Below are positions 10,456 through 21,501 of a DNA stretch of 64,000 bases, in pieces. The notes below the pieces were generated by a model. It did not search any database and was not told the DNA's origin. It saw only the letters and a list, made by a program, of their open reading frames with translations. The stretch is from Aureobasidium sp. EXF-3400 (taxonomy: Eukaryota > Ascomycota > Dothideomycetes > Dothideales > Saccotheciaceae), in contig SWBL01000003.1 in assembly GCA_024195585.1 (NCBI GenBank), positions 62,001 through 126,000 of the forward strand, in the 5' to 3' direction. Within the stretch, counting starts at the first letter, position 1, and every line of letters begins with the position of its first letter. The position numbers were made by a program, and so were the translations under genes.

Positions 10456-11628
10456 ATGCTCGCAATATCGCGTAGCAATCAATTGACAGCGCATCGTCCG
10501 AACCAACTCATATCTGCTTACTCTCGTCATTGGTTGATTCGACTCTCTTCATCTGCTGGCAACAATGCCACGGAAGCAAACCTTTCAGACACACCTCGGA
10601 AAGTGCCATTCTCAAAAACCAAAGAATACCGACAAGCATACTATCAAAAATGCAAGGAGGCTTTGGGTCTTTCAGACACACCTCGAACATTGACATCCTC
10701 CGCAACCAAAGAATACCAGAAAACATATTATCAGAAACATAAGGAAGCCTTGTCGCTTCGCCAAAAGCAGCAAGACCGCACAGAATACAAGAGGAATTAC
10801 TACTATTAACACGTCAAACAGGCACGGCAAAACGACCCTTCCAAGTATCGGGAAGCCGCCAGAGCGGCCAACAAAAAGTATTACCAAAAACATAAAGAAT
10901 CGATCAAGGCTCAACAAAACGAACGACGCACCGAAAATGCAGACGACGTCAACGAGCAACGAAGGAAATACTACCAACAAAACAAGGAAGCTGAGCGGGC
11001 CCGTTTGAGGCAGTATCGTCTTCAAAATGCAGACGCCATCAACGAGCAACGAAGAAAACACTACCATCAGAACAAGGAAGCTGAGCGGACCCGTTCCAGG
11101 CAGTATCGTCTTCAAAATGCAGCTGCCATCAAGGAGCAGCAACTGGCCCGCGCTGCTGAGCATTCTAGGAACTACTACCATCGGAATAAGGAAGCTGAGC
11201 GGGCCCGGAAAAAACAGTATAGGCTCCGAAACGCAGCAGTCCTCAGGGAAAAGGCAAGGGTGCGTTATATGGAGTCACCCGGGCGCGTTGAAAGGATAGC
11301 TGCGCGTGAGGTGCGCAAAAGGTTACGTGCCGATGAAGAGGCCGAGCGTCGGAATGAGGAAGCGGCCAAGCGTCAGATTCGTCGAGCCGAGATAAGGGTC
11401 GAGCGTGAGACACAACTCGCGGAAGAACGAGAGAAACGAATTGTGGAAAAGGCGGAACGCAAGAGACAGCGCGCTGACTCAAGAAGACGTTTTGAGGAGT
11501 CGCGCAAAAAAGAGCGAGCCGCACGTCTCGCTGAGAAAGCAAAGTCCATAGGGGACCGCCTTTACTTACTTCGACAGATCGCAAGACAGAGGAGGCTTGC
11601 GAGTTTGAAGTCGACCGGACAGCCGTGA
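10456..11628 (+). pseudogene. tandem-repeat, Lys/Arg/Tyr-rich protein interrupted by a stop
   Basis: One reading frame runs from ATG 10456 to the stop at 11626-11628 and is interrupted only by TAA at 10807-10809. Both halves are built from the same repeat, YYQKHKEA-type (YYQKCKEA, YYQKHKEA, YYQQNKEA, HYHQNKEA, YYHRNKEA), with units about 30 residues apart in the second half. The frame stays open and repeat-coding on both sides of the stop, so a single nonsense change is the simplest reading. No good donor/acceptor pair removes the stop, since the only nearby GT (in CTTGTCGC) is a poor donor. The C-terminal 130 residues are a highly charged Arg/Glu coiled coil. The first 35 residues are basic and could be a mitochondrial presequence. 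The function is unknown. A shorter functional product from downstream is possible. Confidence 0.55.
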
Positions 11629-12020
11629 CGAAGCCCACATCCAGCTTTGCGAGTTTGGTTCTACAGTTACCCAGAGCGAGCAGCTCCCTTGTGCTAGACA
11701 ATCTTTCTGATGCCTGCTTTCGAAAAGGCGATCGATACAGTGGTATAAGGCTATCTTACAATCCGTGGATTGCCCGCTCTTGTAGCAAGTCGTCCCAGAT
11801 ATACCGTGTTTCATAACTGACATGTTGACAGGGATGCCGTTTTGCTTCAATTAGGCTTCGTCGAAGTGATGCCTAGCTCGCAACTTCCAAATCATGCTCT
11901 AATTACCTCCAGGTATCTGCTCAAGGCGTCTTCCTTCTCAGTATTTCCGAAGGGACATAATAAACGCTATAAACAGCCGCAGAGTCATACCGTGTGAGTC
12001 AATGAGCGGGTTTTCTCACG
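11629..12020. other. intergenic
   Basis: No gene is seen between the repeat-protein relic and the orphan gene at 12131. Confidence 0.4.
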
Positions 12021-12029
12021 ATATATAAT
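12021..12029 (+). promoter_or_regulatory. TATA-like box for the gene at 12131
   Basis: The sequence ATATATAAT lies about 105 bp before the ATG at 12131 and is followed by a C/T-rich and A-rich leader without upstream ATGs. Position and context suit a TATA element with a short 5' UTR. Transcription-start data would be needed to confirm it. Confidence 0.35.
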
Positions 12030-12130
12030 GGTCGCCTAATAGTACCTCTCGCTGTCTATCACCAAACACCGATAACATCAAACTTCGTCCACAACATTTT
12101 CAGCTCGTGCAAATCAGGGAATTCAGGATT

Positions 12131-13168
12131 ATGGCCTTTTCAACCACCGCAAAATGCTCGAAGCGCGTCTCCTGGGCTTCCCCTTTGATCGAATCTCCAA
12201 TCCTACACTCGCAGGTGCATCGAATGTCGCCTACTGTTAAAGCGTGCGAAACCTCTAAAACATCACAAACTCCTCGCACTGCGATAGAAAGTTTACGCGA
12301 CATACTCCAAAAACAACCTCCGTGGCCTCGACGCCCAAAATCAGGCAGACGCCATGACAGCCTTGATGTAAGCAACGCGGTCGTACCTAGCACACTCACA
12401 GAACAAGGACGAGAAACCCACGCGCGCCAAGAACAGATACGCGCTAGATATGAAGCACGCGAAGAAGTGGAAAAGGCAAGATATGCTCAACGTCAGGATG
12501 AGTGCGAACAAATGCTTCTCTGTCGCGACGCGTTCTACGAAGACCGGTCCCGTGACTTTTGCTGGACCGCGGCTTGCAAATTCATCGACACCCTGGCCTC
12601 ACGCGACACCGAACCAAGATCCGATTACTTCTTCTCAAAAAGTGATCTTCTGGTTACTCTGTTCATAAACTGTGATTTGCGTTTTTACGATGAGGGAATT
12701 TTGGCAGATAACCTGCTGAGGAATCTTATCCACGACTTCCCTCGTGTCAAAAACTTCAGATTTGCAGTCTTCTTTCCTCGCCAGCTGGTTGAGGAGAAAA
12801 CAGGGATTCCAAAGGCTTTGCGGTATCTCCTCGGTACATTGAATCATATGCATCGAACTGCTTCGCTGGTAGGAGCGACCACTGAGATGGAACAAAAGTT
12901 TGTTACAAGACAGCTTCATCGTATGAGACGTGCTCGCTTTGACCATGTTGAAATACACGAGGATAGTCTGGACGAAGGTATACTGATCGCAAAAGTTGAT
13001 CCTGATGACACTTATGATATCGTGATGGGAAGTGGCTTATTAGAGGAAGCACCTCAAGATACGAGTACGCAACCGATTAATATCGTATACCGAAAGCGAC
13101 AAGACGTTGAGAAGGCGTGGAAAAAGCCCGGGAAATCTTTTTTCTGGACACAAGACAAATCGGAGTAA
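12131..13168 (+). CDS. hypothetical protein
   Basis: Single exon of 345 residues. The frame is open upstream, but the first ATG is at 12131 (MAFSTTAKCSKRV). The N-terminal 90 residues are basic and Ser/Thr/Pro-rich, probably disordered. A charged helix (ARQEQIRARYEAREEVEKAR) follows, then a compact mixed domain from about residue 130 to 310 (CWTAACKFIDTL, DLLVTLFINCDLRFYD, DFPRVKNFRFAVFF). There is no signal peptide, membrane segment or catalytic motif that I recognise. Composition and isolation beside the broken repeat gene suggest a lineage-restricted gene. Confidence 0.65.
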   Translation: MAFSTTAKCSKRVSWASPLIESPILHSQVHRMSPTVKACETSKTSQTPRTAIESLRDILQKQPPWPRRPKSGRRHDSLDVSNAVVPSTLTEQGRETHARQEQIRARYEAREEVEKARYAQRQDECEQMLLCRDAFYEDRSRDFCWTAACKFIDTLASRDTEPRSDYFFSKSDLLVTLFINCDLRFYDEGILADNLLRNLIHDFPRVKNFRFAVFFPRQLVEEKTGIPKALRYLLGTLNHMHRTASLVGATTEMEQKFVTRQLHRMRRARFDHVEIHEDSLDEGILIAKVDPDDTYDIVMGSGLLEEAPQDTSTQPINIVYRKRQDVEKAWKKPGKSFFWTQDKSE

Positions 13169-13466
13169 GGAGTTTGGCGCATTGCGAGAAGGTACATGAA
13201 TATTTGACTTGGGATTTTAAGGTTGGTTTTGACATTGTAGGCTTTTTTGGCAGAATCTCACTTGACATTCAAGAGAAGGTTGGTATCATGGAAAGATGAA
13301 TTTTAGCCTGGGAATGGCTTTCCAACATGCTATAGAGTATACAAAGCAGATCCAACCCTCACGGTAGTCCCCATTCCTCAGTCACCACAAACGATTATAA
13401 CTTGCTTCACAATCGGCGTACCTATCCCAGCAACGCACCAGGAACTTCAACAAATCCCTTGCGGTC

Positions 13467-15356
13467 TTATACAGCATCTCCTCCACCAAGATTCCTCCAA
13501 ATCGAGATCGCCATACGGATATAGGTATCACAGCCTCTACCAGTATCGAATTCGCCCTTCACATAATACTCAGCCTGAACACTCCGACTCAACCAATACA
13601 TTTTCTCATGAAGGCTTGTCGCGCTTCTTGCGAGGTAAGAAAGTCTCTTGTGCTCCAGTCTCCAATGCATGGTTGAGACGGTAGTAGGATTCGGTGGATC
13701 GGATTGGAAATGACTGCGTGCGGCTTGACAACGAGATTGATGGGTTGTTAGTGTTGTGCTGTCGCCGGGAGTGAAGTAGTAGAGTGCTCCTTCTGGAGTT
13801 CTGCTGGGAGGTACAGATGATGGTCGCGCAGCAGTGACTGCCCAAGGCACAGATGTCGCTGGACGCTCAGAACTTGCTCGGGGTCGATTCGGATCTCGAA
13901 CTGCATCTTCCGCACCACTCTGCTCGTTGTCTTCGATCTCAAACTCAACAGGTCCCGGATCGTCCCTTTCGAAAAACTCATCCGCATCGAAGAATGTGAC
14001 GTCTGGACAGATTATCTTGTTCTCGTCTGCGAGGATGAATGCTCGGTCTGCCTTTTGGACTTTTCCTAGCCTTACTCCTGGTTTCATCTGTTTCGCGACG
14101 AGTTCGAGTCTTCGTTTGAGGGCTCCAGAGAATCTGGGTCGTTTTGGGGCAGGTGGTGGCGCTGGTGGTGGGTCAGTTGCCTTGCGTTTTCTGCTGGCGG
14201 CGGTGGTAGTGGCAGTGTGGTCTTCGTCCTCCTTTTCCTCTTCGTCTGCATCATCGCCGTCTTCCGCTTCGTCAGTCTTAGCATGTTCTGCTTTGATCCA
14301 ACTCAGTGTGCCCCATCGATCCATGCCATCAGCATACGTAAACATGTGTTGTTCAATCAACGCCAACGCAGCCTGCGGAGACGGGCGATCATCAAGTCGG
14401 AATCTCACACAGTCCTCCACAACCCGTATCAACTCGGCACTGTAGACGGTCAAAGATCCCGGTGGTGTCCGTTTTGTCCAGGAATCGTTTCTATAGCGTA
14501 AGTCATGGTTGCCGAGAACTGGTGCAGCGAGTCCATCACCCTCCATCGCTCGTAAAATACAATATCCAATTTGCCAGACATTGGTCCTGGAGGTCGGAGC
14601 AACGTCGTATCGTGCTGTGTCATTCGGAGCATCTGGATTTCCTCCCCTATCAAGCTCAGGGGCACACCAACCCACCGTCCCCCTGATCTTTCGCCTCCAA
14701 GACTCATCCTCAGAAGTCAGATATGACATTCCAAAGTCTCCAAGATAAGCAGGCGGATACATGATGTAATCTGCATCTCTTCCCAGCGACCCAGGATGAT
14801 CCAAAAAGATATTCTCAGACTTGATATCGTTGTGAATGATATAAGGTCCTTGTCCAGGGGTATCTTGTAGTCTTTCATCCATGGCGACTGCAGCTCTCAT
14901 CATTCGATGCAGAGTAAACCAAATGAACGGCTCTGGCAAAAACTTCGCATGTCGTGATCGCGTATTAACATGCACCAGAGTTTCGAAATTCCCCATACTG
15001 TAGTATGGATGATACGTCCGCCATGTATCCTCATACCTCTCCAGTCTCCTAGCGCCAAGTGTAGGCACCGTAAACGCCTCTGTGCTTCCACTAGGAACCA
15101 GTCTTTGTTGTATATAGGCTTGAAGCAGTTGCCCTTTTCCGGGTCCGGAGGGAATGATGTGGCTGTCGACCACTTTAAGGTTTTTGATTACGATGCGGCG
15201 GACGATCTTTTGGGTAGAGTTGTTGAGGAGGTTCCAGAGGTGGACTGTTCCTTCGCTTCCTGAACCGAGCTTGTGGCTGTATGTCCAGGTGTGGTCGGCG
15301 GGAATTGGGATGTCTGGGAGAGTTTTGTCGTTCATGGGGTTGGCGGCAGGCGCCAT
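13467..15356 (-). CDS. eukaryotic-type Ser/Thr protein kinase with nuclear-type tail
   Basis: Single exon of 629 residues starting at ATG 15356. The kinase domain covers about residues 24-345: glycine loop LGSGSEGTVHLW (30-41), the Lys of the VAIK motif at 58 (RIVIKNL), catalytic loop IIHNDIKSEN with HND in place of HRD (Asp177, Asn182), DFG at 207-209 and a CAPE motif at 231-234. All catalytic residues are present, so it should be active; only the HRD Arg is replaced by Asn. A long insert rich in aromatic residues precedes the catalytic loop. The tail has an acidic run (Asp/Glu, about residues 366-384), a bipartite-like basic stretch (SRKRKAT then PKRPRFSG) suggesting nuclear entry, and a separate helical C-terminus of about 100 residues. 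The family is fungal and I cannot assign a pathway. Confidence 0.85.
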   Translation of the reverse strand: MAPAANPMNDKTLPDIPIPADHTWTYSHKLGSGSEGTVHLWNLLNNSTQKIVRRIVIKNLKVVDSHIIPSGPGKGQLLQAYIQQRLVPSGSTEAFTVPTLGARRLERYEDTWRTYHPYYSMGNFETLVHVNTRSRHAKFLPEPFIWFTLHRMMRAAVAMDERLQDTPGQGPYIIHNDIKSENIFLDHPGSLGRDADYIMYPPAYLGDFGMSYLTSEDESWRRKIRGTVGWCAPELDRGGNPDAPNDTARYDVAPTSRTNVWQIGYCILRAMEGDGLAAPVLGNHDLRYRNDSWTKRTPPGSLTVYSAELIRVVEDCVRFRLDDRPSPQAALALIEQHMFTYADGMDRWGTLSWIKAEHAKTDEAEDGDDADEEEKEDEDHTATTTAASRKRKATDPPPAPPPAPKRPRFSGALKRRLELVAKQMKPGVRLGKVQKADRAFILADENKIICPDVTFFDADEFFERDDPGPVEFEIEDNEQSGAEDAVRDPNRPRASSERPATSVPWAVTAARPSSVPPSRTPEGALYYFTPGDSTTLTTHQSRCQAARSHFQSDPPNPTTVSTMHWRLEHKRLSYLARSATSLHEKMYWLSRSVQAEYYVKGEFDTGRGCDTYIRMAISIWRNLGGGDAV

Positions 15357-15820
15357 GGCGGTAGAGTGTCTATCGATTACAAGCGGGATATAGGTACGAA
15401 GGTACGATGATCAACCGCTATGATCGTGAACTGCATACATCGCGGCGAAAAAGTCTTTTTGAGGGATGGCGGTGAATTCACAGACAAAGAAAATAGACGC
15501 AGCCATAACTGACCTCGACGCATCTGGATATTTGACAATGTAGACAAAGAAGGACGCAAAACTCGCAGCGGGATTGATGGACTAACAAGGCAACAAAGGA
15601 CAAGTCATGATGAGAACAAGGAGGTTTCGAGTTGATTGTAACAGGCCAACGATTACCAAAAACTCCTGTTTCTTGTATAGCTACCCCTGAATTGAGGTGG
15701 ATTAGGAGAACAACGTAGTAGACAGTCAGTACGGATATTCTCTTGGACAGTCTCAACCATCTCTCTGGACCTATCGTCTTGCACCTATGTGCTGTGCCTT
15801 TTGATAGCTGTTTGGTTCCC
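15357..15820. other. intergenic
   Basis: Promoter and 5' UTR of the kinase (minus), plus the 3' end of the coiled-coil gene. No gene or notable repeat is seen. Confidence 0.4.
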
Positions 15821-16762
15821 TCAACAGTGGGTCGAGAAGACTCTGTAGTTACCCACGGCGAATTTGGCGGCATCCAACACGCGCTCCTTCTCGATACATC
15901 CCTCAACTGACTGAGTGTCCTTCTGCTCCTTGACAAGCTCCTCCAGAGCACAAAGTCTCTTCTCCCAAACCTCCTCCTTCTCCTTGAGTGCGCCGACCTC
16001 ATCCTTCAAACCCCTGACCTGCTCCTCCAGGCGCTGCTTGTCCAACTCCAACAGTTCAATCTCCTCGCGTAGGGTCTCAAGGTCCCTCTTGACTTCACTG
16101 ATCTCTCCCTCGGCCCATTCGCCGCCAGCAGCCAGCATGGTGACCCTTTCGCTGAGGCCCTTGATTTGGAGTTGATGGCTGTTGAGCTTGACTTCAGACT
16201 GCTTGATCGACAGGTCTCGAGCCTTCTGCTGCGTGTCGATAGTAGCAAACTTGCTGTTGACAGACTTGATGGTGTCGCGGATACGCAGCTGGCGGTCCTT
16301 GTTGACACCGCGTTGTTCCTTGAAGTTCTTGGCTGTATGGGCCTCGTGCTGCTCATTGAGGGTAGTTTGGCGTGCGAGAGCATGGTCGAGGGTCACCAGA
16401 CCGGCGATGACTTGCTTGATGTCGTTTGAAGTAGTAGTCTTGTAAGTGTTATCGAGACTGGTCTCAAGAACATGAATGTCTTTCAGCAGATTCTCAAGAG
16501 ACAGAGCGGCGGTGCCATTAATGTGGCTGTTGACGGGAAGCTCAACAGAGGGAGAAACAGATTCAGGGGCGTCGCTGGGCTGTACGTCTAAATCAACCTG
16601 CTCGGTTCCCTGTATGGTGCGTAGGTTGCCATTGGTGTTTTGACGAGCGTCAGGCGTATGGGCGTCTTTGAGGGGACCATCGTCAGGCATAGAAGTGCCA
16701 TTGCCGCGGCCGACGAAGAGCAGGTCGCCTGGTCTGATGCAGGCTCTCTTGTCAGGCTCCAT
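15821..16762 (-). CDS. coiled-coil protein
   Basis: The first ATG that suits the frame is at 16762 (MEPDKRACIRPGDLLFVG), giving 313 residues. The N-terminal 80 residues are polar and probably disordered. From about residue 90 to the end the sequence is heptad-like and rich in Leu, Glu, Lys and Gln. Its strongest part is EISEVKRDLETLREEIELLE, followed by KQRLEEQVRGLKDEVGALKE, a predicted long coiled coil. No catalytic or membrane motif is present. The final residues (GNYRVFSTHC) begin at a GTAACT that could be a splice donor, so the true C-terminus may differ. It is probably a structural or scaffold protein, function unknown. Confidence 0.65.
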   Translation of the reverse strand: MEPDKRACIRPGDLLFVGRGNGTSMPDDGPLKDAHTPDARQNTNGNLRTIQGTEQVDLDVQPSDAPESVSPSVELPVNSHINGTAALSLENLLKDIHVLETSLDNTYKTTTSNDIKQVIAGLVTLDHALARQTTLNEQHEAHTAKNFKEQRGVNKDRQLRIRDTIKSVNSKFATIDTQQKARDLSIKQSEVKLNSHQLQIKGLSERVTMLAAGGEWAEGEISEVKRDLETLREEIELLELDKQRLEEQVRGLKDEVGALKEKEEVWEKRLCALEELVKEQKDTQSVEGCIEKERVLDAAKFAVGNYRVFSTHC

Positions 16763-17190
16763 GCTGTCTTGTTGTAGGTAGTGTGGTTGGTGATTGGTGT
16801 AGTGGGAACGAGTTGGGAGCAGGATTTCCAGCGCGAGTGAAAGTGGAAGCGGACCCGTCGACGGGCTGCAGGTGTCGTCGTGGTGAGTTATCTCACGAGT
16901 CGAACGTGCGGATGCTTTAGTTGTGGAAATGCAAACACGCAACACGCTCCTCAACCTTGTCCGGGAGAGCCTCCAATAACGTCAACTTCTCTGGACTCTA
17001 GCGATAACACGGAAACGTTTGTGCATCTTGATACATGCTTCAGACAACATCATTTTGCGTGAGAGTACGAAGAGTCTGTGGACAGCTGATAGGATGAATG
17101 AGAGTCTATTGTGTATTACATCAAAAGCAAGTCTATATAGAACGCCACGCTGACAGGAGCAGGACAAAAGAAAATATACAGAAAACTTTT
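16763..17190. other. intergenic
   Basis: Upstream region of the coiled-coil gene and 3' flank of the ABC transporter. No gene is supported. Confidence 0.4.
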
Positions 17191-20100
17191 CTACTCAGCC
17201 TTCTTGGATGCTTTGGTTCTCAACTTCATGAGTCCAAACACAAGAGCGTAACCAGAAAGAGCGAAGATAACACAGATGGCAGCATCTCTCCAGCCATAGT
17301 AGTAATCGTTCAGGTTGAGGGTAGCAAGGTAATCACTACCGCGAGTGTACTGACACACGTGGCAGTCGGAAGTGGCCTCGGGATTGATGAGGTTAGAAGC
17401 GCGACCCATACCCTGCAAGTAGTTGGCGAGGTAGGATGCACAGGTCTGACCCGAAGGAGGGTTGAAAATGGCAAATTCGGACTGCTTGCAGCGAACCTCC
17501 TGGTCGAAGGAGGTAAAGACGAGGAGAGAACCCATAAGGTAGTTGAAGGGGTTGAGGTAGTATAGCCAGTAACGCCAGAAAGGCTGGATTTGAGCGTAGG
17601 GAACCAGAACACCACAGAAGGATACAAGGGTACCGATGATGAGAGGATTGACAAGCGAAGCGAAAACTGCGTTGGGAGCGTAGGCGGCGACGAACTGACC
17701 GATACCAGTGTAAATGAATTGGTAGACCAGCATGACGAAGTATACCGAACCAGCAGACGAAGCCTTTGCAGGAAATCCGACGGTGAAGTAGAAGCAGACG
17801 AAGTAGAAGGTTGCGCAAAGTACAAGGTAAGGGATTTCAGACACGATCAGGCCTGTGGTGAAAGCCTTCCAGTCGTACATCTTACTCTTCTTCTCACGAG
17901 TCTCGTAGACATCACGACGTTCGATGAACAACGGCTGGAGTTGAGCGATGACACCAGGAGCAACGAAGATGTAGTTGAACAAGGCGAAAAGGTTGAGCTG
18001 AAGATCAGCGACACCGTTGCCGATCATCCAGAAGGTGAAACCCATGAATAGCGCAGTACCGATATGGAGCATGATCTTGTTCATGATGTAGTCGGTGTTA
18101 CGGTAGATTGAGACGTTCATACGTTGGCTGACCAGTTTAGTTTGGGTCCAGAGGGAAGTGGCAAACTCGTGGCCATCGTCCTTGGTACCAGGAGGTTTGC
18201 CAGCAGCATCTTGAATCATCTCATCGAGCTCTTTATGCATCTTCTGGTTCTCAGGCGAGTCCAACCATACTTGATGCCAATCCTTGCCTTGCGAAAGGGA
18301 ACCGGAACAAACATCGATCATGTGCTCGGCAGGGTTACTGCTGGGCGGGCAAGCAGCATCGTAGCGACCGAAGTATTCCTTAATAGTATTCGCCTCATCG
18401 CCGATCTCGCCGAAGTAGACCGTTTTGCCACCTTTAGTGAGCAGAAGTAGAGTATCAAACTCAGCGAAGAGTTGAGCGGAAGGCTGGTGGATGGTAACAA
18501 GTACAGCCTGACCGACATCGGCAAGCTTGCGAAGGAAACGAACAGTGTTGAAAGCAGCCTGACCATCGAGACCGGATGTAGGCTCGTCGAGGAAGATGAG
18601 GATGGAAGGCTTAGAGACGAGCTCAACACCAATTGTCACACGCTTTCTTTGTTCAATTGACAGACCAGCACCAGGCTTTCCGATCAGAGTATGCTCGAGA
18701 TCGTGGAGCTCCAACAGGTCAATGATGGTGTCGACATAAGCAAGCTTCTCAGTATCAGGGGTGTCACGGCTTTGACGGAGAAGGGCAGAAAACTCGAGTG
18801 CCTCTCTGACGGTAGTCAAAGGCTCGTGAACATCAAGTTGCTCACAGTAACCAGCGGAACGTTGGAAGGATAGCGTAAGGGGACGGCCATCTACGAGGAC
18901 CTCGCCCTTGATTGTGCCGTCAGTCTTGCGCTGGGCAAGAACATCGAGAAGAGTAGTCTTTCCAGCACCCGAACTACCCATCAAAGCACCTAGCATTCCG
19001 GGTTTCACATAGCCGTGAATGTTGTCCAGAAGGACTCTATCGCCGGAGGGAGTCTTGACAGTGTAGGTGAGATTTCTCCATGTGAAAATACTGGTGTTGC
19101 GGACAAGTTGGTCATTGTTTTCGGACTCGGATTTGGTCTTTTCGTTGTTACCAGAAGGAACCTGAGTGTCAGCGCTAGAGATGGAAGCCTGAGACTTCTC
19201 GGCAGGGTTCTCCTCGTCGTTGGGGGTCTTGCTCATGAGACCCTTGGCCAGATGAGCTTTTTCGCGAGGGACCAGAAGGTAGCCATTGGAGTTGCCGTTC
19301 TCATCCCAACGAAGGGTGAAGAAGATCGTCATACCGACAAACAAGAACCACCAGGCGAACAGGATCCCTACATTACGCCAGATGTGCGACGAACTGTAAG
19401 ACAGGCTGTCTAGGTACTGCTCGCCAGTGACCTCAGTAGCACCGGGAAGGGCACCACGGACACCAGCACAAGCTTGGAAGGCAGCGTCAGCGTAGCCGGG
19501 ACCGTTGGGAACAAGATTGTTGTTGACGCAAGGAATCACACGACCCTTGAACTCGTTACCAAGCAGAGACTCGAATCCGTAAGACATTGGGTTGATCCAG
19601 TAGATCCACACGAACCAAGGGTGCATCTCAGGCTTGGGAATCTGGTAACCGATGTATGTGATGAGAGCACTGATCATGAAACCTGAGACCTTAGAGGCTG
19701 CATCGAAAGTGGGGAACGCAGCACCGATAGCTCTGAAAAGTGCGGTCATGACCAAAGTCGATAGATAGATCACGAACCAGTAGGTGAAAAACGCGGCAGC
19801 GGTTACTTTCAGTCCAACCATAAAGTAGAGGACAACGGAAAAGACACTGATTTGGAAAACGAGCACCGGTAAATCGCAGGCAATTTGAGCAAGGCAGAAG
19901 GCGGCGGGATTATAGAAGGCGAAGGCTTTGTGCTTTGCTAGGATAGGACGACCCGAGAAGGAATCGGTAACCTCAGACATGGCCAAGAGAGCGTTGAACA
20001 AAAGGGACAAGAACAGGGCACCGCCCTTGATGAAGAGACCAGAGGAGTTGTTGGGGGCATTGTAGAAGAGGGAACCAGAGATAAGAGCTTGAACCAGAGT

Positions 20101-21501
20101 AGAACCTTGCTTGATGAAGAAAGTTGCCTTGTCACCCCACAGAATTTCATACTGTCTGATTATACAAGCTTTGACTTGCGATTGAAAGCCGACTGTGTTG
20201 GGGCTGGAATGAGGGATGCCCTTGGCCTTATCCTCATGAGTCGCCTTTTGGAAGTCGGCAGTCCATTCTTTTGCACGCGAGCTTTCCGGGAAGTTGAGCT
20301 CCTTGTCCATCTTGGCTTTGATCGATGACTGTTCGTAGCGCTCGCGAATGGCAACTGCAGTTCGGGGAAACTGTGCTTGGAAGCCGTCCTTGATTTTGCG
20401 CTCAGTAGGAACAGTGACACCAGTCAAAAAGTCTGCAACGTTGGCAGCGTCGTCGCAGATGAAGCCAAGCTTTTCCATGAAAGGACGAGCCTGAGCGCGA
20501 GGGCCATAATAGATTTGCTTGCCCTCGTCGAGAACCAAGACCTTGTCAAAGAGGTCGTAAATTCCATTTCCAGCCTGATAGAGTGTGACAATGGTAGCCA
20601 AGCCATTCTTATCCGTCAGAGCACGCAGAGCACGTGTATATTCCAAGGCGGTTGAAGCATCTAGGCCACGGGTACTGTTATCCCACGAATAAACGGACGC
20701 GAGAGTCGCAAGAGTCTCGATGATGGAAACTCTTTTGCGTTCACCACCACTCACACCACGAACGTACTCGTTGCCAACCATGGTTTGAGCTGTGTGGCCT
20801 ATACCCATTGATCTTAGAAGGAAATCCTTGTACTCGGTGCGGAATTGCTCTCGAGTCTCGGTACCCTCGGGCAAATTGTTGGGTACCTTCAGACGGGTGG
20901 CGAAATCCATGGTGCGACCCACGGTCAGAGTGGGGAAGAACAGCTCGTCTTCAGTGTTCATGACGATTTGACCTCTGTATTGCTGAGCCTCCTTGTGATC
21001 CATGGTACCGAACTTGATGTCGCCTTCAACCTCTGCATAACCTGCTCTCCTGTTCGAGAGCATCTTCAAAAGCGTTGAACAGCCAGCGCCAGGTCTACCC
21101 AAGACCAAAAGCATCTCTCCTGGTCTCACTGACCCAGAACTGTTGTCGATAATCGTCCTGAGAGGTGCAGGATTGCGTCCCTCCTTAATATGTTGAGCAA
21201 CATTGAATTGTGATAAGAAGTTTTCATTATATGCCGCATCGGCACCAACACCCTTGACTGTAAGGTTGTTCCAGGTGACTCCAAGTTTGCGTCCAGTAGC
21301 GGGGTCGTTCTCAGCGTACCTCTTGACTTCAGGCATCAATGACCAGTCCTCGGCTTTGCTGATGTGTTCGTCGTCCTTGGGCTCTTCGTAGTCCGAGAAA
21401 CCTGAGCGTCCAGACACTGTACGAGAGATACGACGCATGAGATCATCGCCGTAGCCATGATTGAGCGAGGGTGTCCAGGCTAGTTGGCTGTTGGTAGCCA
21501 T
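17191..21501 (-). CDS. PDR-type (ABCG) full-length multidrug efflux transporter
   Basis: Single exon of 1436 residues with the reverse order (NBD-TMD)x2 of fungal pleiotropic drug resistance pumps in the plasma membrane. NBD1 has the degenerate Walker [13 protein letters not shown] near residue 136, with Cys where Lys is usual, the signature [10 protein letters not shown] and the Walker B variant [17 protein letters not shown]2 has the normal Walker [13 protein letters not shown] near residue 840, a degenerate signature [12 protein letters not shown] and Walker [13 protein letters not shown]. This asymmetry is the family norm: one canonical and one degenerate ATP site. Six-helix blocks follow each NBD. 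Length and the C-terminal ending ([13 protein letters not shown]) fit the SNQ2/AtrB/PMR1 branch, known for azole, phenylpyrrole and phytoalexin export; the branch assignment is inference. It diverges from the SDR gene at 22694 across 1.2 kb. Confidence 0.95.
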   Translation of the reverse strand: MATNSQLAWTPSLNHGYGDDLMRRISRTVSGRSGFSDYEEPKDDEHISKAEDWSLMPEVKRYAENDPATGRKLGVTWNNLTVKGVGADAAYNENFLSQFNVAQHIKEGRNPAPLRTIIDNSSGSVRPGEMLLVLGRPGAGCSTLLKMLSNRRAGYAEVEGDIKFGTMDHKEAQQYRGQIVMNTEDELFFPTLTVGRTMDFATRLKVPNNLPEGTETREQFRTEYKDFLLRSMGIGHTAQTMVGNEYVRGVSGGERKRVSIIETLATLASVYSWDNSTRGLDASTALEYTRALRALTDKNGLATIVTLYQAGNGIYDLFDKVLVLDEGKQIYYGPRAQARPFMEKLGFICDDAANVADFLTGVTVPTERKIKDGFQAQFPRTAVAIRERYEQSSIKAKMDKELNFPESSRAKEWTADFQKATHEDKAKGIPHSSPNTVGFQSQVKACIIRQYEILWGDKATFFIKQGSTLVQALISGSLFYNAPNNSSGLFIKGGALFLSLLFNALLAMSEVTDSFSGRPILAKHKAFAFYNPAAFCLAQIACDLPVLVFQISVFSVVLYFMVGLKVTAAAFFTYWFVIYLSTLVMTALFRAIGAAFPTFDAASKVSGFMISALITYIGYQIPKPEMHPWFVWIYWINPMSYGFESLLGNEFKGRVIPCVNNNLVPNGPGYADAAFQACAGVRGALPGATEVTGEQYLDSLSYSSSHIWRNVGILFAWWFLFVGMTIFFTLRWDENGNSNGYLLVPREKAHLAKGLMSKTPNDEENPAEKSQASISSADTQVPSGNNEKTKSESENNDQLVRNTSIFTWRNLTYTVKTPSGDRVLLDNIHGYVKPGMLGALMGSSGAGKTTLLDVLAQRKTDGTIKGEVLVDGRPLTLSFQRSAGYCEQLDVHEPLTTVREALEFSALLRQSRDTPDTEKLAYVDTIIDLLELHDLEHTLIGKPGAGLSIEQRKRVTIGVELVSKPSILIFLDEPTSGLDGQAAFNTVRFLRKLADVGQAVLVTIHQPSAQLFAEFDTLLLLTKGGKTVYFGEIGDEANTIKEYFGRYDAACPPSSNPAEHMIDVCSGSLSQGKDWHQVWLDSPENQKMHKELDEMIQDAAGKPPGTKDDGHEFATSLWTQTKLVSQRMNVSIYRNTDYIMNKIMLHIGTALFMGFTFWMIGNGVADLQLNLFALFNYIFVAPGVIAQLQPLFIERRDVYETREKKSKMYDWKAFTTGLIVSEIPYLVLCATFYFVCFYFTVGFPAKASSAGSVYFVMLVYQFIYTGIGQFVAAYAPNAVFASLVNPLIIGTLVSFCGVLVPYAQIQPFWRYWLYYLNPFNYLMGSLLVFTSFDQEVRCKQSEFAIFNPPSGQTCASYLANYLQGMGRASNLINPEATSDCHVCQYTRGSDYLATLNLNDYYYGWRDAAICVIFALSGYALVFGLMKLRTKASKKAE

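Noticed and set aside
13834..14445. 203-codon plus-strand frame opposite the kinase gene
   Set aside because: It mirrors the low-complexity kinase tail (Ser/Ala runs) and has no domain. It is explained by codon use on the other strand.
16763..16954. Upstream extension of the coiled-coil gene
   Set aside because: It begins with TTG. The first ATG at 16762 gives a sound N-terminus.
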